Assembly (NCBI GenBank): GCA_028023455.1
Contig: JAQFVV010006197.1
Coordinates: forward strand, 15,001,254 to 15,065,253
Direction of reading: 5' to 3'
DNA from: Epiperipatus broadwayi
Taxonomy: Eukaryota > Onychophora > Udeonychophora > Euonychophora > Peripatidae
DNA: 64,000 bases
Below are positions 35,690 through 44,835 of the stretch, piece after piece. Every line of letters begins with the position of its first letter. Within the stretch, counting starts at the first letter, position 1. Both the position numbers and the translations under genes were made by a program. Under the pieces are notes generated by a model. It was not told the origin of the DNA, did no database searches, and was given only the letters and a program-made list of their open reading frames with translations.

Positions 35690-38600
35690 AAGAATTCAGG
35701 GAGAAGTTTGCTGTTACTTGAAAGACTTTTTGATTTATTTCTGAGGTCATAACGGTAACAAATAGGACAAATTCCTAATATCCATTCCATACATTATCAT
35801 TTGCAGTTGCTATTACTATGATTATTTATAAAGTTTACAAACATGGCTGAGCTGCCCACCAACATGCACTAGGTATGGAGAGTTTATTGGCTCTTTATCT
35901 CTGAGTTTAAGATTAAGAAGTACCCTGGTTTTTTTCTCAGAGATTGCTTGAAGGCGAAATGAATGTATGTGTGAGTGAACATTTCCCCCCTTTTAAACAG
36001 ATATTTACAACCATGACAGATAAAACTAAATTAAGGCCCTTATTCCCAGGAGGCTATAAAGCTGCTAGTTACAGCAGCAGTTGGCAGCCAAAGAAAGAGG
36101 ATGCTAAAAATCCCATGAAAGTGAACCAAGATTGCCCATATGACAACCTTTTAACTGAAAACCTACAAATGTAGGGATCATTTCCAAATGAAATAAAATT
36201 GCATTAATTGGAAGAAAAACAGTCTAATATTAAATGAGACATTACTGGATTCTCTGAATTTAGAAGAAAAGGTAAAGGAGACAATTGATTTTAAAAATGA
36301 CATATTAGAAAGACAAATGGAAGGGGATTCATTACAAATAGAAAGTGGAAGAACAATATGGTGAAGATTAATGAGGTATCAGAGAAAGTGGCAAGATTAG
36401 TTAATCAACTTAACAGAAGATATTAAATGGAAATAATTGAGATTTATACCCCCAACAAGTTTTCATTGTAATGAAAAAATAGAGGATTAGTATATGGATA
36501 TACACAATGCTTTTGAACAGATCAAACATTTTAAAATTGTCATAAAAGACTTTAATGTCAGAATTGATAGATGATTGGATGATAAAAGTTGCTATGTGGT
36601 AAGGTTGATTATGGTGATAGAAATGAAAAAGATTTGTGGAATTTGCAGAGACATTATATATTATGAATTCTTTTTGAAAAAATTGTTAAACAGAAATGGA
36701 TATAAAAGCATTCAAATAAAGATACAGAAGCATTGGATTATATTGTGACTAACAGATAATATGTATTTTAAGATTGTAATATTCTTAATAAATTCATCAC
36801 AAGAAGTGATCATTGATTACAAGATGTTTAAAACATACATTAGTGCAAAACATGAGTCAAAAATTATTAAACAAAAAAATAGTATTCATAATCGAAATTC
36901 CTAAATTTCAGAAATATTCCAATGAATTTAAATTAGAATTTGCAAATTGTTTTAAAATATTAACAGATTTTTAAAATGGTTTACATTTGAATGAAATCAA
37001 AATGATGATATACTATTAAGAGTGCAACAAAGATAGTTAGTATAAGAAAGCAGCATTTTACCAGTAAATTTTCTAGAGTCAAAACAATGTATGAAGAAGG
37101 AATATAAAAACATATAAAAATGATTCATAAATAAGAAATTAATATGTAGTTTTGTAAAATGTTATGATACAAGAAAATATAATTGTGAATTAGCAAGCAG
37201 ATACAGAAGACAATAAAATTATCAAAAGTTAACATAAAATAACATGGTAATGGTAGAAAATTTATTTTTTCAGTAAGAAGAAAAGATAGAACTACTATTA
37301 AAAAGAGAAGTGACATCTGAAATGCGTGAAAAAATTCTACAAATAATTATATAGGAATAAAGAATAAGGAAACAAAGTATCCCCTACAATTACTAGATCC
37401 TCTGAATTGCCCAGAATTTTAAATATGACATGTAATTAAATCTACAAAGAAAGGGAAACTTCCAAGAAATGATGGAATTATAATTGAACAGATGAAGAAA
37501 TAGACAAATTTTGAGCAAAGTTTTATACTAAATCCCTAAATAATAAAGGTGTACCTACCAGATGATTGGAAGACTGCTGTAATACTAGTAATATTTTAAA
37601 AGATGATAAAGAAGATATTAGGAATTACGGACCTATCAGTCTTATTAGTTGTAAATAAATTTTTTACAACATAATTACAACTTGACACAGTGAAACTTGG
37701 ATTTTAACCAATCAAAAGAACAAAGTGACTTTAGCACAGTAGATCAAATCGGAGTATTGAACCAATACATATGAGCTGTCATCAAGTTTGGATTTATAGA
37801 TTATAAAAAGATATTTGATTCTAGAGCATTACTACAATTATTAATACATTGAATCATAAAGATACAAGAATATTCTCATATTCTGAAAATATTTATCAAA
37901 ATGCAACAGCAATGATTAGATTACATAGTGATATTAAGAAGACTGACATTGAGAAGACTGCATTATATGATTCCATATTTCCAAAACTTTTTACAGCAGT
38001 TTGGCAATACTTATATTATGGATTAAAATAGGAAATTAAGAGATTAAAAATAAATGGCAGATGATGGTATGCTTGTTTTTGCAAATAATATTTTAAAGTT
38101 TCAAAAAATAATGCAAAAATTATCAGATAAAAATAAGAAAATAGAAATAAGAATAAATGTTAACAAGACTAAAGTAATATTCAAATGGATTAAAGAAAAA
38201 TAAAATAAAAATTGATAATGAAAGAATTAGAAAAAGTTAACAACTATAAATACCTAGGGCAGACTATTAATATACGTAGAAACATGATGGATGAAATGAA
38301 TCACAGAATTAAACTTGAGTGATATGCTTTTGATAGAAATAATTTAGAATTAAAACAAAATATGTCTCTGTATTTGAAAAAAAAATTTTTTTTAATAATT
38401 GTGTTTTACCAATTTTTACTTATGGATCTGATAGAGTTGAATACTTAACAGAAGAACAACACAAATACTACAGATCAATCAACAAAGTATGGAGAGATGT
38501 ATGTTAGAAGAACAAGAGGAGATTGAAAATGAAATACATGAGTGAGAAAACAAACAGATATCATTGAAAAAATTAAAAGACAGAAGTGGAGCTGGGCTGG

Positions 38601-38800
38601 ATATATTTCTAGGACATATGGATAAGTGAAATTTAAACAGGATTCCAAGAAATTATAAAAGATCTAGAAAGAGACCACCTTGCAATATGGATGAAAAAAA
38701 TAAGTATGTTTTTGGGAAGAGACTAGAAATTGGAGAAACTGGATTAAACTTGGAGAGATCTTCATCCTGCAGTGGAACAATAATGATTGAAAATTATGAC
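35690..38800 (+). mobile_element. RTE-type LINE copy 1, near full length, dead
   Basis: Collinear with the reverse-oriented copy at 44836-48145, from the 5' blocks ('agtttgctgtta.ttgaaag', 'atatccattccata') through the short N-terminal peptide 'LRPLFPGGYKAASYSSSW' (~36031) to the C-terminal tail at ~38750. The ~3.1-kb length fits RTE elements. The APE endonuclease and RT regions are frame-shifted throughout. Recognisable traces include 'NYGPISLI', 'FRYDY'-like debris near 37790, 'YKYLGQ' (38250) and 'RKRP' (38670). Confidence 0.85.
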
Positions 38801-39060
38801 ATATATGTTAAATCATAATTACTAACAATTAACTAGTAATCATATGTAAATTGTATCATGATAGACTCATGCTTAAAATCACCAACAGAATAACAACAGT
38901 TTTTGTCAAAGCATAATAGTAATACTGCCTTTATAATAAATTGCTTGTAATGATGTATATATATATGATCAATAGATGGCGTTTTACCAAAAACATCATC
39001 AAAGCGTGTTTGTTACATAAACATCAGAGTAAGCATTCACTAACTCTTTCATTAGTTCCA

Positions 39061-39105
39061 CCCTCAGATCATGATTTCAAGCTGATTTGCTATCATCAGT
39101 GAAGA
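39061..39105 (-). ncRNA. Type I hammerhead ribozyme, family A unit 1 (core intact)
   Basis: Minus strand, 5' to 3': tcttca (helix I), CTGATGA, helix II tagc/gctt with 3 good pairs (agc/gct), GAAA, helix III of two pairs closed over CATG, cleavage triplet ATC, then tgaggg completing helix I (six pairs with G-U wobbles). All invariant core positions are present. Cleavage would follow the C of ATC (plus position 39067). Confidence 0.8.
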
Positions 39106-39674
39106 ACAGGAAATAAGAAACTAGATCTAAACAGTAAACTCTGAGTGTTTATGATGAAACAATTTCTATTCAGCTTGCAAGCGTGAATTTTTTAGATATG
39201 TAATGTCTTCAAACTCAACATAGCAAGCCAGATAGCTATATGGGTCTGATATCAGTTCAGTATCACCACATAGTAGAAGCCTCTGCCATATATATCATTG
39301 CAAGAAAAACTTCAAAAGTACATTTATGAAAAACAAAAAAGCAAGTTAAACCTGCTAACGTTTGTATTTATGATCAATAGATGGCATTTTGACGGTGTTT
39401 TTCATAAAACGCCATTTATTGATCATAAATACAAGCAGTAGCAGGTTTAACTTGCTTTTTTGTTTTTCATAAATGTACCTTTGAAGTTTTTCTTGCAATG
39501 ATATATATATTGCAGAGGCTTCTACTATGTGGTGGTACTGAACATATCAGACTCATATAGCTATCTGGCTTGCTATGCTGAGTTTGAAGACATTACGTGT
39601 CTAAAAAATTCAAATAGAAATTGTTTCATAAACGCTATGAGTTTAGTGTTTAGAACTAGTTTCTTATTTCCTGT

Positions 39675-39719
39675 CCTTCACTGATGATAGCAAATTAGCT
39701 TGAAATCATGATCTGAGGG
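39675..39719 (+). ncRNA. Type I hammerhead ribozyme, family A unit 2 (core intact)
   Basis: ccttca (39675-39680) pairs with tgaggg (39714-39719). CTGATGA is at 39681-39687, helix II agc/gct, GAAA at 39702-39705, helix III a minimal A-U/U-A pair over CATG, and cleavage triplet ATC at 39711-39713. The 10.1/11.1 position is T-T, a mismatch at the base of helix II shared by all units. Predicted cleavage is between 39713 and 39714. Confidence 0.82.
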
Positions 39720-40072
39720 TGGAACTAACGAAAGAGGTAGTGAACTCTGACGTTTATGTAAACAAACACACTTTGACGGTGTTTTTTGGTAAAACGCCAT
39801 CTATTGATCATAAATACAAGCGTTAGCAGGTTTAACTTGCTTTTTTGTTTTTCATAATTGTACCTTTGAAGTTTTTCTTGCAATGATATATATTGCAGAG
39901 TCTTTTACTATGTAGTAATACTGAACTGATATCAGACCCATATAGCTATTTGGCTTGCTATACTGAGTTTGAAGACATTACGTGCGTAAAAAATTCACGC
40001 TTGCAAGCTGAATAGAAATTGTTTCATAAACGCTCAGAGTTTAGTGTTTAGATCTAGTTTCTTATTTCCTGT

Positions 40073-40117
40073 CCTTCACTGATGATAGCAAATCAGCTTG
40101 AAATCATGAGCTGAGGC
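40073..40117 (+). ncRNA. Hammerhead of family A unit 3 (cleavage triplet lost)
   Basis: CTGATGA and GAAA are intact and helix I is largely kept, but the triplet is AGC instead of ATC (40109-40111), removing the invariant U. It should not self-cleave. Confidence 0.75.
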
Positions 40118-40485
40118 TGGAACTAACGAAAGAGGTAGTGAATGCTTACTCTGACGTTTAGGTAAACAAACATGCTTTGACGGTGTTTTTGGTAAAATGC
40201 CATCTATTGATCATAAATACAAGCATTAGCAGGTTTAACTTGCTTTTTTGTTTTTCATAAATGTACCTTTGAAGTTTTTTTTGCAATGATATATATTGCA
40301 GAGGCTACTACTATATGGTGATACTGAACTGATATCAGACCCATATAGCTATCTGGCTTGCTATGCTGAGTTTGAAGACATTATGTATCTAAAAAATTCA
40401 CGCTTGCAAGCTGAATAGAAATTGTTTCATAAACACTCAGAGTTTAGTGTTTAGATCTAGTTTCTTATTTCCTGTCCTTCACTAA

Positions 40486-40520
40486 TGATAGCAAATCAGC
40501 TTGAAATCATGATCTGAGGG
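40486..40520 (+). ncRNA. Hammerhead of family A unit 4 (G5 mutated)
   Basis: The core reads CTAATGA instead of CTGATGA, changing invariant G5. GAAA, the ATC triplet (40512-40514) and helix I strands ccttc/gaggg are retained. Predicted inactive. Confidence 0.75.
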
Positions 40521-40675
40521 TGGAACTAATGAAAGAGGTAGTGAATGCTTACTCTGACGTTTATGTAAACAAACAAGCTTTGACGGTAGTTTTTGGTAAA
40601 ATGCCATCTATTGATCATAAATACAAGCGTTAGCAGGTTTAACTTGCTTTTTTGTTTTTCATATATGTATAATAG

Positions 40676-41030
40676 GGGATTTGAACACAGACTTTCAGGC
40701 TCTCTTCAGCTATCCAATCTATCTCAAACAACCAATACACATGACCACACACATGTAAAAAAGATAATCGCCAATATATATATTTCATGCTGAACCAGCA
40801 CTCATCGATTGGTCCAGATCATTATCTCCCAGACACATATATAATCAATACTTGATTTATATTAAGATAGCAAATCTTCAAACTTTAATGGATAGATTTC
40901 AATCTATTCTACTCTCTAATTCTTCAGCCATCCATACCATTGAAAATCTGATGATGGAACATACAAATCCCTTCATAATGCCAATATTATTATCATGCCC
41001 ATGTTCATCTTAAATAACTCTGACTCCTAA
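40676..41030 (-). repeat. Repeat family B, copy 2 (hammerhead-bearing)
   Basis: Abuts the family A array. Collinear with copies at 49072-49415 and, inverted, 49420-49745: box-B-like end, 'caatacacatgaccacacac', hammerhead region, 'gatagcaaatc', 'ttcagccatccataccattg', 'atcatgcccatgttcatc'. About 355 bp, no ORF. In minus-strand sense, 'tgttcaaatcc' (9 of 11 to box B) lies near the end, so it has tRNA-like as well as ribozyme features. Confidence 0.8.
40771..40815 (-). ncRNA. Degenerate hammerhead, family B copy 2
   Basis: Minus strand: ggacca, then TCGATGA (CTGATGA expected; first two core bases altered), helix II gtgct/agcat with loop ggttc, GAAA intact, a two-pair helix III over atat, AUA triplet, and ttgg that would pair with ccaa in the consensus. 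This is the only copy that keeps GAAA. Confidence 0.55.
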
Positions 41031-41096
41031 TGTATAGGACCTTTGTTCATTCAAATATACAGAAGAGGGCTGGGCAGGATACGGGCTAAATCTGTA

Positions 41097-41130
41097 ATAT
41101 TTAAATACAGGTACACCTGTATTTAAATAT
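41097..41130. repeat. Perfect 16-bp inverted repeat with 2-bp spacer
   Basis: atatttaaatacaggt, then ac, then the exact reverse complement. It can extrude as a cruciform. It lies just outside PLE-3 and may mark a rearrangement point. Confidence 0.85.
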
Positions 41131-41479
41131 ACATACATATTGTACATCATCATACTGGCAAGGATGTTTTGACTTTTATATAGCATAAATTTGTATTTAT
41201 ACAATAAATTGCTGATATTCTTCTATTGGTTTATTAAAGTATGAAGCTTGTCGTGGTATAATATATACGTTCATATGAATGTTTTCAGGGTTGCAGATAT
41301 AAAAATCATATTTTGTGGATTCATCCGTGTAAGCTTTTAATTTAAGAAACTCCAACATTTCGGTTTGATCACACAAGCTCTCAACTACGAAATGAAAACT
41401 ATATAATTATAGAAGCGCTGTAAACAATGTTAATAAAAACTAATTCATTTTGTTTCTCTTTTAAAAAAATTAAAAGTCA

Positions 41480-42600
41480 ATACAGATGATATTCTGGTTA
41501 GTTTCAATGTAGTTTCTTTATTTACTAATATTCCAATTGATGAAGCTTTGAATATCATTTCTTAATGATGTAGTTTGCCTAACTATATTTTTGATTTAGC
41601 TAAACATTGTCTTTCAAACACATATTTCATATATGATGGACAATATTATAAACAAACTTTTGGTATTCCTATGGGTTCTCTTATTTCAGAAGTAATAACT
41701 GATTTGTTTATGAAACATATAGAAACTCATGCTCTAGAATAAGGATCTTTGAAACTTTTTGTTTGACTGAGATATGTAGATGATACAGTTGTTATCTGGA
41801 AACATGGTAAAAATAAATTGGAAGAAATTTTATCACATTTAAATAATATCCATCTTAATATAACATTTACAAAGGAAATAGAATCTGATGGGAAACTTTC
41901 CTTTCTTGATGTTCTTGCTATCAAGAAACAAAATAATTTTTCATCATTCACAAACTTCAGAAAAGCTAGACATACTGACAGGTACCTCCAATTTTCATCT
42001 CATCATCAACCAGGTCAGATTTTTTCTGTGGCCAAAACACTATTTGCCAGAGCAATTAATCTTTCAGATAAATCATATTTAAAAGAAGAAATATGTCATA
42101 TAAATAATGTATTGCTAGCAAATGGTTATAGTAAAAAAATATATACATCAAACCTTATTTCAAGCTAAAAATAAAAAACAAAAAGAAGAATCAACTATTA
42201 GGGTTTGTATGCCTTATATAAAAGGAACCACAGACAGTATTGGACGTATCCTAAAATGCTACGACATTAGGACAGCATATGCTCCTTATCAAAAAATTTA
42301 GTAATTTTCTAATCAAGCCTAAAGATTCAATCCCTCTTGAGGCTCAAGAAGTTTTTGAAATTTCATGTGGTATTCGTGAGTCTTCTTATATAGATATGAG
42401 CAATCATCGCATCAGTGCTAGAAGGGATGATGCAGTGAAACAACACTCTTGATCCATACTATGATTCAGGTCACAATATTGATTTTTTTAATACCAGTAT
42501 CCCTATCCAGATGTGAAAACCTACACCAATGTAAGATTGGAGAAGCTATTGATATACTAAAAAGACCAAATTGTGACAACAAATGGGATGACACATGTAA
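41480..42600 (+). pseudogene. PLE-3 RT/GIY-YIG protein, disrupted and 5'-truncated
   Basis: Begins inside RT: 'DDILVSFNVVSLFTNIPIDE' (the catalytic Asp of motif A is Asn), 'FGIPMGSLISEVITDLFM', then a stop, 'LRYVDDTVVIWKHG' (catalytic Asp pair retained, ~41770), 'KLSFLDVLAIKK', linker 'KARHTDRYLQFSSHHQPGQI' and 'VCMPYIKGTTDSIGRILK' (~42205). A decayed GIY-YIG core follows: 'VFEISCG...SYI.MSNHRISARR' (~42355-42425). At least three stops or frameshifts and no N-terminal half. Non-functional. Confidence 0.88.
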
Positions 42601-42767
42601 ACTTTCCCTTATTTGGACATTTTTTTAAAAAAAATTTCCTGAATTTTTATTTATTAATATTTCAGTTTTTTCAATTTTATACACCTATTTTTAGTTGTGG
42701 AGTTTCCAGTGGCTCTATAACTTTTTTTTATTAACACTGTTTTCAGCGCCTCTATAATTATATAGTT

Positions 42768-42816
42768 TTCATTTCCCAGTTGAGGGCTTGTATGATCAAG
42801 TCGAAACAGTGGAGTT
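42768..42816 (+). ncRNA. Hammerhead-like relic, PLE-3 3' UTR
   Basis: A helix-II-like hairpin ggcttg-tatgat-caagtc is followed by GAAAC, with 'cagttga' where CTGANGA is expected (two core mismatches). The inverted copy at 41350-41395 (minus) keeps the same layout with GAAATGTT. No canonical core is present in either copy. Confidence 0.35.
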
Positions 42817-42935
42817 GTTTAAATTAAAAGCTTACACGAATATGTTTTTATATAATATATATGTACTGTACAAACACTATCATAATAGCAATGATGCCTT
42901 GACTTTTATATAGCATAAAACTGTATTTATATATA

Positions 42936-43421
42936 TATATATAGATGTCTCAATATTATAATATAGTGATTTTATTCATAAGAAACATCTTTACAAAAAA
43001 ATCAGCTACTCAAGTAGAATACTGTATAGCAAAATTAGTCTGCTTTTTTTTTTTTTAGAAAAATAAATAAATGTATTCAGTTGTTGCAAAAATTTATTAA
43101 ACTATATATCGTTTTATTAAATTGTGTATGAGAATTATATTCAATTTAAGCCTATTAAATTATTCGTTTTTAATTTCACGATAAAAGACACAACAATCTT
43201 ACTTTTTTCTAAAAAAAAAAAAAAAACGAGAATTGGACTATTTCGCAGGTGTAATAATAAGTTTACTAGATAACTATAATTGATAGACTTTAAAATATTT
43301 GATTGAATTTTTTAAAAAAAATATTTTTTTTTCTAAAAGATAATTTGTCTTAATCTTTCAAAAAGTATACAGTATAATAAAATAAAATTATTGGTTAATG
43401 GTTGCTATGATACTTTTCAAG
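42936..43421. other. AT-rich DNA, no gene found
   Basis: TA repeats and poly-A/T runs only. Confidence 0.5.
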
Positions 43422-43584
43422 AGTTCTGACGACACAGAATATAGAGATTTAGAGAGATGGCAAAAATTAAATGAAGTAAATCATGGAATTAGTGTTAAAA
43501 GTCTTTCAACATCATTTTATGCAAAAAACAGACATATAATAAAGCGGATTCCTTACTTGTGCAATAAACCCGTAATTATTTCAG
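43422..43584 (+). CDS. Candidate host exon, unrecognised protein
   Basis: A TTTTCAAG acceptor (AG at 43420-43421) is followed by 163 bp with an open frame. It encodes 'SSDDTEYRDLERWQKLNEVN', 'HGISVKSLSTSFYAKNRHII' and 'KRIPYLCNKPVIIS', ending at a consensus donor TCAG|GTAAGA (43581-43590). The open frame continues beyond the donor for about 20 codons of A/T-rich sequence, and the composition changes there, which supports the splice site. I do not recognise the family. If real, it belongs to a gene on the opposite strand from the protein 4.1 exon. It could equally be a transposon remnant. Confidence 0.35.
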
Positions 43585-44214
43585 GTAAGATTTTTATGCT
43601 CATAAACTATGTCAAGATTTTCATTAAAAACTTTTTTACTTAAAAGTTTTTGTTTGATAATAAATTTGTTTACCTACACCAGTTGCTTTTAAATAACACA
43701 ATAATAATAATTATAAAACTAATATAAAAGATACGAATAGAAATAATGAAGTAAATTATTAATAAACATAAATTAATTGATAATTATAAGCTACAGAATA
43801 AAAATTAATTTATCAAGTTTGATGCTTAGAATACAAAAGCAATAAATATGACAAAAAAATATTAATTTTACTTAACATTCCAATTACAATATATATATAC
43901 TGTGATTCTTAGTTTTAAAAGTAGAACCAAAACAAAAGTATCAATTAAAGCAATTGATTTATTGCAAATACCTATAAATAAGAATCAAAATACAGTATGT
44001 GTTTATATTTAATTTCGTGTACCAACAAAAAGATGCCATCATGATCGAAGTGAATAATTTTTTAAGGAATATTTATTTGCTCATATCAATGACTATTACC
44101 ATTAATTGTTAAAAATATATATTTTTTATTATTAGTTTAAAAACTTATTAAAAAGAATATAGTTTGTTATTTGCCTGAAGGTTTGTGATAACGATATATT
44201 AGATGTGATAATAT
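43585..44214. other. AT-rich DNA, no gene found
   Basis: No feature beyond TA tracts. Confidence 0.5.
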
Positions 44215-44508
44215 GTTGCTCTATTGCCATTATCTATCATTAATAGAATAGCTCAATTGGTTAGAGCTGCCTTAAAATTCGATATTCAAGAATCTAAAGG
44301 TATAAGTTTGTCTACTATGTTAGTATTGTCACTGGTCAGGCCAGCAACACCTGTTGTGTAATTACTAACCTGTGTTGTGTATTTGGGTGTTATTACAACA
44401 AGTTGTATGTATTTGAAAAGTTTAAATAAAATTTAAAATTTTCTAGACCTTCAACATTTAATGATAAATGATGGGAAAAGATCAACAATATTATCACCCC
44501 TAATATAG
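44215..44508 (+). mobile_element. 3'-end fragment of a PLE-1 relative
   Basis: Collinear with 6790-7083 and 9720-10024: tRNA-like segment, 'aggccagcaacacctg', 'tgtgtaattactaacctgt', 'aaagtttaaataaa' and 'ttcaacattta.tgataaatga', ending 'ctaatata'. The hammerhead segment is deleted between 'caacacctg' and 'ttgtgtaatt', removing ~30 bp including GAAA. Confidence 0.85.
44247..44315 (+). promoter_or_regulatory. tRNA-like segment with intact box A
   Basis: tagctcaattgg (44249-44260) fits box A perfectly and continues 'ttagagc', as in tRNA D-arms. Box B is degenerate ('ataagtttg'). It keeps 'tgccttaaaattc' in the anticodon position. Confidence 0.55.
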
Positions 44509-44835
44509 TTTGTTTTTTCCTTCAGAGAAAAGATATATTCGCATCTTAAGTTTTATGCAAAAACAATCAAAAATATTCCTAACTTATAAACTTAAAATTA
44601 TTTATCAAGGTTAAATATAAAAATTATACATGGTATAAAAATGAACTAGTTTATTAATTAACAATAATAAACTATCAAAAGTTTATTAATAAAATGTTAA
44701 AAAAAATATTAAGTTTCAGTTTTTTGTCATCAAATAAGTAATAATGCAACAAATCATATTTGCTGAAAAAAAAGTATATTTTAGAAATCTAAATAAAAGT
44801 TTCTAAAAAATTATCTTTTTGTTATAAGACAAATA

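Larger units (their letters stand above)
38966..40668. mobile_element. Family A: hammerhead-ribozyme tandem array (retrozyme-like)
   Basis: One inverted unit (38966-39390) is followed by three direct units starting at the shared 'tttgacgg' at ~39388, 39772 and 40176, and a partial fifth (40579-40668). Direct periods are 384, 404 and 403 bp; the short first unit has 13-bp and 6-bp deletions. Units are ~95% identical by eye and encode no protein. Each full unit contains a type I hammerhead. Head-to-tail ~0.4-kb units with one hammerhead each match animal retrozymes, which are thought to be transcribed, self-cleaved, circularised and reinserted by PLE enzymes. The inverted-plus-direct arrangement is typical of Penelope-type insertions. 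The inverted/direct junction is at ~39391. Confidence 0.85.
41210..42865 (+). mobile_element. PLE-3: degenerate Penelope-like element with inverted end copies
   Basis: Encodes RT and GIY-YIG remains (41480-42600). The 3' UTR at ~42727-42848 reappears as reverse complement at ~41323-41440 ahead of the coding region, again an inverted partial copy at one end. Outside it, related direct repeats lie at ~41137-41205 and ~42866-42935 (shared 'ttgacttttatatagcata' and 'caa(g)gatg'). Confidence 0.85.
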
